DNA of 64,000 nucleotides from Tolypeutes matacus (Eukaryota > Chordata > Mammalia > Cingulata > Chlamyphoridae): contig JAKSZT010053928.1 in the NCBI GenBank assembly GCA_026826555.1, positions 38,975,342 through 39,039,341 on the forward strand, written 5' to 3'. A program made the position numbers and the translations under genes. The notes below the pieces were generated by a model. The model ran no database searches and had not been told where the DNA came from. It worked only from the letters and a program-made list of their open reading frames with translations. Positions 11,054 through 30,560 of this stretch are shown in pieces. Numbering within the stretch: the first letter of the stretch is position 1; every line of letters begins with the position of its first letter.

Positions 11054-12248
11054 CTGGTACCTCCAGATCATGAAGAATTGGAATTAACTAGAAATTTTCA
11101 ACTCCAGTTTCCAGTGCTTTCTTAGATTAGACTGTACTGTAGGATACTGATCCTTTTAGGGATCCCCTGAAAAGACAAAACAAAAACATAAAAACCTTGC
11201 ACATTATTTCAGTGGCTTTCTGGAACTTCCCTGGATATATATTCTGCATTTACTTTCCTGGAATCTATCAAACTGGAAGACAGGTCAGAGACATTGGGTT
11301 TTAGAGATAATGAAACAGCATGAAAATATTCTTTAGAATCATTTAAAACTATCAAAAGTGGATGTTTGTGGGCTAAAAAAAATGCTATTCTATAATTTGG
11401 ATTATCAAGTTATTATTTTCATAATCACAAGTAAAACTAAGCTACATAATTTGTAAAAAAAAAAATAGTAATTTTAACTATCTTCTCAGAGTGATAAGTT
11501 TCAAGTGAGGATATCCATAAGAAAAGTCCTTTGCAAATTTAAAATCAAATACAGATGTTTATTGTTATTTATTTATTTATTATTTTAATAGATTTTTGAA
11601 TGCCTATAATTTGCAACATAGATTTTGAGTAATATATATTTAGCCAATATGCAATTTTGTTAATTTATTAATTTTACAGCATTCATGAATATGCTATTAA
11701 ATGCTTCATTTTGCAATTACTAATATGATCCATGTATAGAACATTTGAAAGTAAGTAGCTCAGGCCATTGAAGAAAATAGTTTCTTGAATAAGTTTACTT
11801 CCACACACAGTTTAGTCTATAACCACAAAATTAAACCTATTGGAAGTTGAAAAGTTTAGTCTAATTCTGTGGAATGCTACAATACTGGCAATTTGGCAAG
11901 TTATGTTTTTTCATTCACATGACAAGCCTGGAGCCGCTTGTATTCTGTTTTCTCAGCAGCTGAGTTTGTGTTTCATGCAGGCACCAGATATTTGGGGGCC
12001 CTTTTATTGGAAATTGGTGGGATCTGTCTTTGCTTCCTTTCTGATTTTCTTCTTCCATTTCACTCCTTTCTCTCCCTCACAGATACACATTCTAGCAATT
12101 AGTCTCAGGAGTTAGAAAGGCTACCTTTGATTGATTCTCTATTTGCATAAATATATAACTGGTTTTGAAGTTTTGCAATTCAAAAGTCAGCAATATGACT
12201 CTTGTTCTCTGCTTTCTGGAATGTCTTGCTTTCCAAAGGACAGGGCAC

Positions 12249-12440
12249 ATTCATTTATTCAACAAATATGAATAAAGCATCTAATATGTGCCAGCCACTG
12301 ATGCTTGGAATTTAATCGTGAAGAAAACAGAAAATGCCTCTCATGGTGCACTTTGTTATTTATAAATAACATGCAAGCATGTTATATGTCAGGTAAGAAA
12401 TGAGATGATAGAAAAATAAAGGAGATTAAATTGAAAATGT
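12249..12440 (+). repeat. Old mammalian interspersed repeat, 5' part
   Basis: It begins with the common mammalian motif 'tcatttattcaacaaatatg' and continues through 'tatgtgccagccactgatg' and 'gaagaaaacagaaaatgcc'. The same opening occurs near 31925 and 50025. The family is not named with certainty. Confidence 0.4.
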
Positions 12441-15179
12441 AACTACTACCCGAATGGACAGAACTGTCAGGGGGCAACAGGAACAAAAAATACATCAGTT
12501 ACTATATAAAACATTTTCTTGCTATAGTATCTTCTATACAATATATGCATTAAAGAGCAATGACTGATCCTCAGCACTTTAAGGTTGAATCAATTTACAA
12601 GAATGTTTTTGGAGAATAGTCTTTCCAAATAAAAACTATTTTGGATTAAATTATTTTATAGATTAATTATATTAATTCAATTCACATTTCTAATAATGTT
12701 AAAGGTTAAAAGCAACTAATTATAAAGTTATTTTCTATCACATTCTAATTAGTTATAATTATTATGGAAATATTAGTAAAGTGGGGATCCCATTGTAATA
12801 TATAAATAATCTGATCATACATAGCAGGCCTAAAGAAAACTTGCACTTATGATCAGGAGAAATCTTTTTCATTTTGCTAATTATTACTCTGCTAGGTGAC
12901 TTTCTCAATATTATAGTGAACTCTGATTAAATAGTAATCATTTCTACATAATCTGTTATTTTTCTCCTTGCTATAAAGATCCGTGTATAAACTAGTCCTT
13001 TGATATATATTTTTTCCCCTCATGTTAAGTGTTTTTGCAAGGTATCATATTGTAGTAAAACTAGAAAGAAAGTACATATATCTATATCAGAAACCATTAG
13101 TTTAGGATTTGGATTTGAAGTTGGGAGAAAGGGAGGGAGAGAGGGAAAGAAGGAAAAGAAAAAGCAAAACTTATGGTCAGCAACTTGCTTTCCATTCATT
13201 TTGGAGGAACCATATGGATTTGGATGAGAAGGCTTCATACTCTCCCAGTGTAATGATATAGGACTTTCTCTACCTTCCATTTAGGCTACAACGTGATGAC
13301 AACTTTCTTCATGCTGCTGCCATCTGGCGTGACCTTTTCCCTGATTTATCTTCACTTTTTTCAACTACATTAGTTTTGAGAGTTCTAGCAAAGTGTAAGC
13401 ACTCTGGGGGCCATGAGCAATATTAACACAATAGATAGCATTAACATAATACATGTTTGTAAATTTTATTAAACTGAAATTAATCGAACCTCTGTAGATA
13501 GTCAATGTCCTGAAAGAGAAATTAGGGTCTAAATATGGCAAATGGCTTGTTTGTGGTCAGAGAAATACCACTTATATTTGCATTCTTAATTTTCATTGTT
13601 TTTCAGGCAATCATATGCTTATTCACTTCTTTGGTGTTCACTTAGCATCATGTAACAAACCATATTTATCTCACATATTTAACTCCCATCTGAAACTCAG
13701 CTTGCTCACAAGTCTCAAGCAACAATTCTTCACTTTATAAATAGTAACTATCTAAAACCTTTTATAGATGACCTGCTTTAAAAACAAACACCTCAACCCA
13801 GAACATTGTTTATAAACAAAAATTATTGAACACCTTATATATATTTCCTTATATAAATTTGAGTGAATTTTTGAATATTTCTAAATTTATGGATGCTGTC
13901 ATTGTTAATTTTCATTTTGCAACAGCAGTATGTCAGAAGTTTAACTTCTGATACTTTAAAAATTTCACCCTATATTGCACTCATATCAAATTTTTGATAA
14001 GTTGGCTTTCTGAGTTTTACATTTTCCTTCTACCTAGAAACTCAGAGATGGCACAGTTTGTTCAAGCTGGATCTTATTCTTTCAAATTTTTTAGTCTTCT
14101 TGATAGTGGTATTTGGGACATATTACTATTTTAGTAATAAACTAGAAAATGCTAATTTTCTTAGACATGCTTTGCTGATGAAAATTTATCAGCTCTAATC
14201 AGAGTTTTGCACACATTTTTTTCCCCCGAGTGAATATTTAATTGGCTTACCTGGATTCAGTGTTTGCCTACTTTATTAAACTCAGCCTGAAAGTGGAAAA
14301 TATATTTAGGACTATGCAATAAGTTTAATTGTTAAAATATCTTAGATTGTGTAAAACATTGCAAGAATGTAAAAAATAAATTTTATATGTCTTAAAACTA
14401 TTTTCCCTCTTTAAATCCTTCAAAGACAATAATCATAAAATTCTAAGGAAATTTATACAAGATTCTTCATGTGTCTTGCTCTCTAAACCATGCCATATGA
14501 AAAATTTACTCTTGTTTGATGCTGTGTATCTGTCGGAAGGAAAGTCCATAATCGCTCTTGCTAATATGTATAACAATATCAGAACATGTCTGGAAAACCT
14601 TCCAAATATTTTCATACAAAGTTAGAGGTAAGTAAACGGTAAAGTTTCAGGCCTGTCTTTCTTTGTGATTTCTTGGCCATTTTTTTTTTGGTTTCTTATT
14701 TGTCTGGAGTGACCCAATGTAGATCACATTGATGGTTAGGAGATTCCATCAAGTATGAGAATCCAGTACTGTAAACAAGTTACCCATGGATAGAGAGAGC
14801 AAATATCCAACTTGTGTTGGGATAGGAGGGTGAGAATGACACCTGAAATGTGAACTTTGGGCTCAAGTATGGAAGTGCCTGCCTGTATTCCTGAGCTCAG
14901 TGGTGATGCTCTGTGGTGCATCACACAGCCCCTCTTTGGTCTCCTGCTCTTGCTGCTACAGGGCCCTTTCACCTACAGACTCGTGATTAGACTCCCACAT
15001 AGCCACATAGACAGCAAAAGGGAGGGCAGGGGCTGGGGGAGGTGGCAGTTTCAATTTTAAATACACAAAAATACAGTGTGGAATACACATAAAGAGAGCA
15101 CTAAAAAAATCAAAATTATTTTCTCAATTTTTTTCTGAATTATTGAATAAGAATAAACAAGATTTTATTCTCTGGATTT

Positions 15180-15365
15180 AGTCTTATATGGGTTTGACTT
15201 TCAGTTCAATGTGATGTTTGGCAAGCTGCTTAGCCTCTCTTTGTCTCAATATACTCATGTATAAAAATGGGAATAACACCATCTAATGTATGAAAATGTA
15301 GAAAACATAATGTGCCTGGCATGTAGAAGGTACCCAAAAATGAATATTTATTACCATTATAATAA
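15180..15365 (+). repeat. MIR-type SINE
   Basis: The order of motifs fits a plus-strand MIR: 'gcttagcctctctttgtctc', then 'tgtataaaaatgggaataac', then 'tgtgcctggcatgtagaagg', ending in 'aatatttattaccattat'. It is strongly diverged. Confidence 0.6.
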
Positions 15366-17802
15366 TCATTTCCATCATTATATACAAAATAGGCTCAGGT
15401 TGGCCTTTAACGATATTATGGCCATGGGAGTGATATTAGAAATAAGCTCAGGCATGATTTAGTTTAATTGCCTCAGTTCAAAGATGACCAAGAAGGGTAT
15501 CTTAGAGAAATTAGTCAAGTAGCTGAGACAAGGTCACATTGTTAGCCAGAGAAGGAATAGAATTAGATACAACTCCCTCAAATTCTGGACAGTTTTCTTG
15601 TTTTTTCTTTTTTCTTTTTTTCAATATGTTACCTTAATAGAAATATTCATCAAAAGTTTATAAAGTATCATTATTGGTTCTCCTGGCAATTCTTCTACAT
15701 TTTATACATGCAGGAAAGAATATTTACAGAATTTATAGAACCTATTGCTCCTGGGATACAATTAAAGTGCAGTGAGGTGGGAATATGAATGCTACGGAAA
15801 CGGGAGCCTTAGTTATACAATGTTTAGCTATATATGCTGTGGAATTTATCTAGTCTTCTTTGAGAAAGAAGAATCCATTCCCACTTTTAATTTATTGTTG
15901 TGGGTTTTTTTGTGCAGTTCTAAATATCCAGTGCTCACCAAAATTATGAATTTTAGAGCCAGTTCTTAGAACTTATTTTTTAAAGGCTAGATCAAAGTTC
16001 AGTGAAGTAAAACATTAGTGTATGTACATGTATTTGTGTAATTTAGTATCTTCCATAAAACTGTTCTATATTACCAATTAAAGTCCCCCTATTTCCCCAC
16101 TGTTCCTGTTTGAGTGTCCTCAACCTTTCTTTAACTGATAATATTTAGGTTTGATTTTCTTCACTTTAAAAAATGTCACACTTCACTAACTATGACAATG
16201 TGATTATCCCACTCAGAAGTATGAATAAATAGCTAAATAGTCTCGGCTATTACTTTTCAATAAAAAGAAATACGTGAGAAATAAGTTGAATGCAGTTAGA
16301 GATTTTATAGGTATCTATCTCTCCATGTGTATCCATAAATGTGTATATAAACCATACATGCACATATTGTTATGCAATCTATTAATATGCTGTGAAAAAA
16401 TTAAAAGAAGTATGCTCTTGTACTTTTTGATTGCTTGAAGAAGAAAGTGTGCAACAGTCATCTCTTTTGAAAATTGCTTCATTTCTTTTGCAGAAAATAG
16501 CCATTCATTTATTTTCCAGTTACTTTCAAACTAATTACCATATGAATATCCTGTAATTATATATTCATCTTTGTCCTTTAGACTGCATGATTGTGTTTGG
16601 TGCTACTATGTACTTCTTAATGCAATGATCATACAGAGGTTATAATAGTTTTTATTGGGAATATAAAGTATTATTATATAATTTCATGGTAATCTCTACT
16701 TTCTTAGCACAGCTTATTTACATTTCATTGATGCTCATTCTTACATTCTTATCATATGCAGAACATCTCAATTGCTATGTCTTTCAGGTCAGTAAAATTA
16801 TCAAAACTTATGATATGGAAATTTTCATAGATAGGAAAGTTCCACAGGAAGAGTATACTTACTTTGATGGTAGTAATATATATAGACTTTTGCCACCACA
16901 TTGATGATTCAGATCAATTTTGGTTCCTTTCTCTTATCTACCCTTAAAATCATTTTCCAGTGCTTTGAGTGCTGTTGTCCTATCTTGTATTTCTAGGCTT
17001 TTCTCCCAACAACCAGTATCGAGTTAGGCATATGCATGTCCTCAACAGGTGAAAAATTACTGATCCATCACTAACATTTTATCATCATAGTGAAATTAAG
17101 CATATTGTCCAAAACATTAGACTGCTCCTACTGAATGCCACTGGCCAATCCAGCTAGATCTTCTGCTCCCTCTCCTCTATTGCCAATCCCTTTCCTATCT
17201 TCTTTCCAGCCAACAAAAAGTCTTTTATTACCCTATCACCAATATAATCCTCATAACCTGTCTTCTTTCAGGCTAGAGCTTACAACACTTTTTTTGTTTT
17301 GTTTTTGGTCTTTCTTTAAGTGTCAATAAGTAGCTAAATTTGGTATTTGAACAAAAAGAGGTGTGTGGGGTGGGGGGGCTACCTGTGTCTCTGTGTGTGT
17401 ATCAGAAAATAGACAATCACCAACATTCCTAACCCTTTTATTTTTTGGAGGAATTGAATTTTCTATTTAGACTTGTCTATTGCTTCATATTTGATAACAC
17501 TTTGTTTAATCAAAACTGAAATTTGAAAAAAGCTAGAAAGTGACTTCATGCAAATAATTGATGCTCATAGTGATGAGGCATTAATAAAAAGATCAATATT
17601 CTTTGCTTTGAAAATTGTGTCATCTTATAGAAAACCTACCTTCAAAATGGTTTTAAAGGATTTTTGATGTTTCAAGTACAAACGTCTATGGAATAACCAA
17701 TTTTCAATGCTTTGGGATGAGAAAAGTGACTACTAGTTGTTCTGTTTCAGAGCAGAACTATTAGAATCAAGGGGGAAGCATTGCATACAAAAGAAGCCTT
17801 TT

Positions 17803-18027
17803 GGGAAGCGGCTGTGGCTCAATCAGTAGGGCTCCCGTTTACCATATGGGAGGCCCCGGGTTCGGTTCCCGGAGCCTCCTGGTGAAGGCAAGCCCGCCCG
17901 CATGGCGTGGTTAGCTGACCCAGCGAGCACAAGCAGCAAGGGGGGGATAAATGAATAAATAAATAAATAAATAAATCTAAAAAAAAAAAAAAAAAAAAAA
18001 AAAAACATGGAATTTAAAAAAAAAAAA
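17803..18027 (+). mobile_element. Young tRNA-derived SINE with 14-bp target-site duplication
   Basis: The head carries recognisable RNA polymerase III promoter boxes: an A box around 'tggctcaatcagtaggg' and a B box 'ggttcggttcc'. A GC-rich body (17880-17940) with intact CpGs follows, then an (AAAT)n tail and two A runs separated by 'catggaattt'. A perfect 14-bp duplication 'aaaagaagcctttt' flanks it at 17789-17802 and 18028-18041. Retained CpGs and a perfect duplication indicate a recent insertion. The design resembles tRNA-derived SINEs I associate with Xenarthra, which is the main clue to the host. Confidence 0.88.
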
Positions 18028-18620
18028 AAAAGAAGCCTTTTCATATACTCTTCTCCTTCACTCTTTGCTAAATTAATAAACCAATTTCTGCTGGGTTGGG
18101 AAGTGCTAATTGTGTACTCCATTTATTAGTTAAACAACTCAGGAGATACTTTGAATTTAAATTAGTGTGTAGTAATTATTTGAGAGTGTATAAAGTGATG
18201 ACATTGATGAAAATACAATGTATATTTATACAGTTTTATATAAGTATTTGGAATTAAAAATGGATTATAGCTGAGAAGAGAATGAAAAAGAAAATAAGGG
18301 AGCGTTACTATTATTTATTAAGCACTCCAGTCCTGATGTCGAGATAATTGCAGAGAACCTGGACTTTGATTGAATCTCCCAGTTTAGAAATACATGGCCC
18401 TCCAGAATGTTTCAAATGCTTTCCTAAAAACATATTTTAAGTCATGAAAAATTTAACAAGGAATACATGAAGGAATTATTTTACTTTCCAACTTACAACT
18501 GTCTAATGCTTATATGGCAGCTTAAGTACAAGATGCCAGAGCTCCTTATTAAGTAAGATCTTTCTCCTATGTTCAGGAGTAGTGAAAGTGCAATTAAATC
18601 AATAGGGAAGACTTTCAAGA

Positions 18621-18732
18621 AGATAGAAAGGAAGGAGGGAGAGAAGAGGGAAGGAAGGAAGGGAGGGAGTACATGAAAGGAGAGGAGCTGAAAAGAGGGG
18701 AGGGAAGGGGAGGGGAGGGAAGGGGAGGGGAG
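18621..18732 (+). repeat. Purine-only G-rich tract
   Basis: This is an almost pure G/A tract of about 112 bp with GGAA and GGGA units. The 3' part (18691-18732) has seven G3-G4 runs separated by one or two adenines. It is consistent with slippage of a simple repeat. No gene function is implied. Confidence 0.85.
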
Positions 18733-19409
18733 CAACAATAATGTGCATTCAAAGGATTAAACCCTAGAATACTAATGGCGGTGAAGAAAACAATCCAGTT
18801 AAACATATAACTTGGCAGTTTCCACATGCTTCACATCTTATACCTAATAGCAGCAAGGTCTGGAGGTTTTCATAAAACGGCATTGCAAAGCAACTCTGCT
18901 TGGGTTGGAATCTAGCAAGCAACTCTCTGTCCCTGTACTTCAACTCATCACAGAAGGCTACGCATGTGAAGTGGGGAAAATGAAATGTCTTTCCACTTGA
19001 ATATCTGTAGAGAAAGGGTCCTGAGCCAAAAATGATTTCTGCCTTTTTTTAGAGGAAAAAAAATGTCATGGCTTAGCAGTATGCAATTTAGAATGATTTA
19101 TTAAAGTGTAAATCCCAATATCTGCTTATTTCACAATTTTATCTTAAGTAAACGTTTCTTTTACATTCCTTGGATTCCATTTGTATGCTATGAGTCTAAT
19201 TGCCTGCATTGAATAAAGTGCATCTGACATGCTATGAAAAAAATATTGAAAACATCAAAGGATGGAAATTTTCCTTTGAGGCATAAAAAGTGGAGCATCA
19301 TTTCCTTTTAAAAATAGTGTCATTAAGAGAAAAACAGTTTAGTCTAGTTAGCAAAATATACCAGAATTGCTAATACATTCTAATTATAGTTTATATGTCT
19401 TTAGATTAA

Positions 19410-20195
19410 AAAGTAGCACTTTCTATTGAAGTATAATATACACAGAACAGTTTAAAATACTAAGTTCAATAACTTAGCATCAGCTGTACACACCAGTGTA
19501 AACCAGCCTCCAGGTCAAGAAAAAAACAGCCCCAGCACCCCTGATGACCCTGGGGTTCTTCATCATTTCTTCCCTTCTCTCTAGTGATAACACCTTTGAC
19601 TCTAAAATCATAAATTAGTTTTGTCCTTGGAACTTTATATTAAATTTTAAAAAATGTAGTATGTATTTTTTGTGTCCAGCTTTAGTCACTCAGAATTATT
19701 TTTTTGAGGTTCATCCATGTTATTGCTGACAGTTGTAGTGTGTTCATTTTTTGTGCTAAAATATTACATATACATTTTAATATTTTAATTATATATTTAT
19801 ATTCATATACTAATATACACCTTCCTTTGTATTGGTGAACTACAGATTTATCCGCTCTCCTTGTGATGGGATTTTTTTTTTCAGTTTTTGGCTATTTTTC
19901 TAAAAGGGTTGCTATGCATATTCTTATAGATGTTTTTGGCACTTGTACATCCATATTGAGAGTGGAATTGCTAGATCATAGAGTATGGGTATGTTCAAAT
20001 TTAATAGTTACTGCCCAACAATTTTCCAAGTTGGTTGTACCAATTTACAGTCTCATTAGCAGTATATGATTATTTCCGCTATTGACATTGCTTGTCAATT
20101 TGGTGGGTGTGTAATGGCATTTTATTGAAGTGTTAGTTTGTATTTCCTTGATTTCTATTGAGTTTGTGTATTTTCAGACATGTATTTTTAATTCT
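19410..20195 (-). mobile_element. Old L1 3' end, antisense
   Basis: The minus-strand L1 pattern is visible in degraded form: 'gaagtataatatacacagaa' at the left, 'aggttcatccatgttattgc' in the middle, then 'agagtggaattgctagatca' and 'caatttacagtctcattagc', which correspond to the 3' end of L1 ORF2. It is more diverged than the other L1 copies, so older. Confidence 0.65.
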
Positions 20196-21198
20196 AATCT
20201 TAAGAAAATTATAATTTACACATCACAATTGCTTATATTTTGCATAAGTTTTAAACTTTGCCTTTTATCAATCTAGATAAAGGCAAACTCTTCCTTTGCT
20301 GCATTATGGTATTGGACAGTCATCAAACCTCAGAATGTTAATCTAATTTTTATTTAGTTTCCCAGATCTTCTCAGAAGTATGGTTGTAAAAATAAAGTGG
20401 TTCAAAATTGTATTGAAATTAGATTTTAATGAAGGCCCCTGATGTTAATCAAGAAATGAGCTGTTTTATCTAATCAGAGTCAATTAAAATTTTCGACAAT
20501 TAAAACTTTGCCAACCAGTAAAATTCTCTCCAGATCATCATTTCTTACATCCCCTGGTTCCCAATACTAGTTCCTCCACCAAGCCTGTGGGATTAACTCA
20601 GTCCCACTTTAGACCTATGACTTAGAACTTACAAGTAAGTGGCAGGGAAAGATGTAGAATTTGCATTTGCAAATAAACCCCCTATAGGATTCTGAGGAAT
20701 TTTCATCTATGGCTGAATAAGGACATGATAAGAATATCTTGGGATGACTTCTATGTCCCACTAGAAGGCTAAACCAGGACCAAAGAATGGCATTACTAGA
20801 TATTTTGGGACACTATTAAAGAGCTATGTGTCAATATGAGGTATCCAGAAAACTGTTATGAAGGTGGTTCTTTGGATATTTCTGCATTGGATGGGAGGTT
20901 GGACTAGAGGATTATTTCTATTATGAATTTCAATATTTCAAATGTGATAAACTATAAATATTTATTTATAAATAAATTATAAACATATAAACCTGTCTGC
21001 TTTTCAAAAGAGTGAATCAGAATGTCTAATTACTAACTTAGAGTGATTATTATATTATTCAATGGTCTTCGTTTATTGCTCATGTTCAAAAGGCATAGAA
21101 ATATTTGAGAGACGTCTTACTTTGTAGTTAGGAAAGTCATCTGTAATGCCCAGTAGGAAGCATTTTTCAAAACAAAGGCCTCAGATTACAGGGAGGTT

Positions 21199-21217
21199 CC
21201 CCCCACACACACACACA
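21199..21217. repeat. Short (CA)n
   Basis: A C run followed by about seven CA units. It is a simple microsatellite with no further signal. Confidence 0.8.
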
Positions 21218-21805
21218 GATGGGGAAGTTAGACTCTTACCTTAGAGAGGAAAAAGGCTGACTTCTGCTATTACGTCTCATCTATGAGGGATCAGCTAGTT
21301 TCCCAGTCCATTTCCCTCCTGAAATTTCATAAGGTGCACAGCTCCTTGTCTGTTCACCTGCCCTAGAGTTTGGAAATTTTCTGGGTCTGTCCTGGCACCT
21401 TTCCACAGCACCAAGGTCTGATGAGAGGTAGTAGTCACACATTTAGCACATACTATGCTGTTCTCTAGATGGGAGCAGAAGCAACGATAAAATGACATTT
21501 AAAGAGACCTTGAGCATGCCAGCTCACTTCAAACTAACGGTAATATGGTTCACTAGAAGAAGTGAAGTTCAAGAAATTTGTTAGCTTGAGTTTTGGAATT
21601 TAGAACCAAAAGAGTTAATCGGCTAGCATTATATCACTCTAACCCATCTCCTTTTAGCTAAATGAAATGATGCTTTACTCAGGCAAAAAGAGGAATCAAT
21701 AGCATTACTAGAGAATTCTAGGTAATACAAGCTGCTTTTATAAATTAATCTACCTATTGATTCACCATATTTAATAGTAAAGGAAGCAGTAACATTTATG
21801 ACTGA

Positions 21806-27177
<5,372 letters not shown>

Positions 27178-28299
27178 TAGGTTTAACCTTCCACTTACCG
27201 CTGCACCTCGTGTGACATCATTTCAGGCCGCAGTTCATTGATTCAAATCATGAGCATCCACATGCATTTCACAGTGTTTACTCAATCTCGGGGCTCATCT
27301 GTGTCATACACACTTAAAACCTTTGCTTTGTTCACCAAGTGTGTGCACCACAGACTGCTAGAGTGTCTAGAATGCAATAGGGGAAATGAAAGAGCTCGTG
27401 TAACTGGCTAACAAAAATATATTTGCTAGAATAATAGCTTTTAATTAGAATAGTACAGAAGCTGGTGTTTTTAGACTCTCTTACTGTATAATTTGGAATG
27501 ATGATTTCTAGTTAATAGGTGAATTTCCACTTTTAGTACTGATGAGGTAATACATTATTATGTTCTCCTAAATTTATTAAGAATGTTCTTTCTTACTTTA
27601 ATTAGCAAAACTCCTTAAAAATACAAAGTAGACATAGGCTGAAAAAATTTAGAAACTTCAATTCTTAATAGTTTAAAACATTCTTTCCTGATACAATTTG
27701 TTGTTGTTTTGAATATCTATGAAAAAATAACTCATATTTCCTCTGATAAATTGCAGGACTACCTGTTGGGAACATGTTCCATGTTCATCACAATGGAAAA
27801 TATTTGTTCATTTGCATTTGAGCTTTAGAGATGGATCATATCCTTAATGCCCATTGACATAATCAACCATCCTGATTGGCACTTGATAATAACCCCACTG
27901 GTCCTAGTATCAGAGTACCAAATAATGGTTTTAAACCACAGTTGTATTAAAATTCATATATTTCATTACCAAAACTCCACTGTTATGTTCATAGTGCTCT
28001 ATTTTGTTATGTAAGTAAATATCATTCTTTGGACAACAGTTGAAAAATAATGGGAAATGATTAAAATAACAATTCTTATTTTTTTCTGGAAGATATTTGA
28101 ATATGTTAAACCAATTTTCCTTTATAAAATACATCCAAAAACATCTCTTTAAATATTAATCTAAATATGTATATATATAAATTGATCTGTCAAGGAATTA
28201 ATTCAATTTTCTGCTAATAACAAGGTTCCATATGTTTTGTAATTGAAGGCAGAGAGGAGGACTCTTCTTAGTCCTAGCTCTGCCCTTCATCCAGCTTTA

Positions 28300-28960
28300 A
28301 TTCCTTTAGTCATTTAGCAAATATTTGCTGCAACCTGAAAGAAGGCTAAATCCTAGACTTGAAGACAAGTGAAATTTAACCCCCACCATCCAGGAGCTGA
28401 CTGGTTAGTGGGGTTAGAGATTCAGAAGAAACTAATTAACCTATAATAAGGTAGGCATAGGAATAAAGAGAGGGCTGTGGATCTTAGCAGGCCAAGTCAT
28501 TCATTCACAGTGGGAGACGGGAAGATATGAAAGGCTCTACTGAAAGGTGCCATCACATTACAACTTGTACTTCAGTGAGGTTCAGAAAGGCATTCCAAAA
28601 AGACAGTGCAACATAAACAAAGGCATGGATGTGAGACTGAATGGCTTACTTGGGCACTACAAGTGGTATAATATAGTTACAATGTAGAGTCATTGTAGAG
28701 CTGGAGGTGGAGGTGCAAGATGAGATTGGAAAGATAAATTGGAACCAGATTTAAGCCAAAGTAAAGAAATTACACAGGGCCCTGCAAACATTGAGTAGCC
28801 CCTGGTGAGAAGTGAGGAAGGATTGTACCCAGCAGTGAAACAGAGGGAAGAATAGGGAGTGCAAGAGATTCATGTATATTTTACAGTGTTAGTGAATCCA
28901 GGGTGATCCTTGGCCAAAAATTAATTTAGGTACATTTTACAGTTCATTTTTAAAATGCGG
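28300..28960 (+). repeat. Ancient mammalian repeat copy (diverged)
   Basis: The sequence shows the purine-rich style of an old mammalian repeat family: 'tcatttagcaaatatttgct', then 'aggcattccaaaaagacagt', then 'ggccctgcaaacattgagta'. The same order of motifs occurs at 31925-33100. I do not name the family. Confidence 0.4.
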
Positions 28961-29504
28961 GTGATGCCTGCTCCGAGGTTCAGCCTTCATTTATCCTGCC
29001 TCTGCCTCACTGTTCCTGGGAAAGATTCTCAAATCTTTCTCAGGCCTACATTTGTTCCCTCCCCATAAATCAGTCCCAGGACAACTACCTAGCCAGAGAA
29101 TGCTCCTGTGACACCAGAATGCAAAACTTGTTGATCATAGAAGTCCACAATAATGTTCAGAATCGCAAGACCTTTAAAAGTGATAGTCTATCTGATAAAT
29201 GAAGCAAAAATAAAAATATTAGACAATCGCCTTTTACTTTTTTGTAGCAATGTCACTATTTCTCTCTACCTGCATTAGGCTTGATGGAAATTTTTTCTAT
29301 GTCTTGGCTTTCTGCTCCCTAAAATTCATTCTGATGGTGGGAGTAACACTGCATTCCTCAAATCAATTAAACCATTACAGAAATATAGAAGAGATAATTA
29401 TGTTCTTTCATCATTCATTCATCAAATATTTACTGAGAACCTATGTTAAGTGAGACCATGTGTAAATTTGGAAGGATAATTAATATGTTACAACTGATTT
29501 AGCA

Positions 29505-29690
29505 AATACTTTGTACCAAGTACTGTTTTAAGCATTTTACAGGTATTTAATTTAATCATCCTGACCATAACTATAATGGTACTATTGTTACCCCATTTCA
29601 CAGGTGATAACCCTAGTTTTTGCACAACTAGAAGTGGTAGATGCCTGGGGCTCAAATCATGTCTGTTTGAGACTAAGGCCCATGCCACAT
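29505..29690 (-). repeat. MIR-type SINE (reverse)
   Basis: The order 'accaagtactgttttaagca', 'ttaatttaatcatcctgacc', 'ttaccccatttcacaggtga' is the reverse-strand MIR pattern (complement of the 'cctcatctgtaaaatgggg' core). Confidence 0.62.
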
Positions 29691-30099
29691 TTACAACTCT
29701 TATGTTGTACTGCTCTCTTTAAGTTGCACTAACTCCATTATGGCTTTTACTTTGGAAGAATTTAAATTCATTTGGGGTAGATGAATAGGTTTTTAAAAAT
29801 TAAAATATCATGCAGTAATTCTTATAAGATACATATGACCAAAGGCCTGTGGGAAAACAACTGAATAGAGATCGATTTATGATTCCTATTGAAATAGTGG
29901 AAAGAACATTTTCACTGTACCTTGAGAAAAAAATGAGTAGTTTTATGGAAGTAGAATGGCTGAAAATCTTTCTAGAAAGAAGGACTAGCACACACAAAAA
30001 AGGGGAATAGGCATGATAGTAAAAGATAAAGGTTGTTGGGGATAGAATACTGGCTACTGACATAATGGGAAGCGAGAAGAATAATATGTTGGGGCTAGT

Positions 30100-30560
30100 T
30101 TTTGAGGTACATTTTTATGCTATGACATGAGAGTGAGTTTATAGAAAGAAGACTAGAGAATTAAGGAGAGAACCCTAGGAAATACAATGTTGTGATACTG
30201 TGTGAAGGAGGAATCAACAAAACTAAATGAGAAGAAATACAAGTTATAGGAGACTTAGCAAAGAATAATATCCTCCAAGTCATAGAAGTAGAGTATCAAA
30301 GGATATTAACTCCAGACAGTTCAAAAGAGAAAAAGAATTATAAATGGTTTATTAGATTTTGCAATTAGATGATCATTACAGGAGATGTTTTGAAATTCTT
30401 ATACAGAGAGAAACCAGACTATAGCTGATTAAGTGAAAGGTGAGGAAGTACAGAGAAATGTAGATTCCTTTCAGAAATGAAGTAAAAGTGATGATAACTT
30501 CAGAGATAAGTAGGATCTGGAGAAAATATTTTCATAACGAGGGAGACAAATATTCAAGAA
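30100..30560 (+). repeat. Probable second copy of the ancient repeat, 3' part
   Basis: The style and several motifs match the 3' portion of the family seen at 31925-33920 (AAGGAGAGAACC, 'gatgatcattacaggagatg', GATCTGGAGAAAATA). It is strongly diverged and the edges are uncertain. Confidence 0.3.

Noticed and set aside
14857..15060. Slightly GC-richer patch with a 67-codon frame
   Set aside because: No CpG clustering, splice sites or recognisable domain. The composition shift is small.
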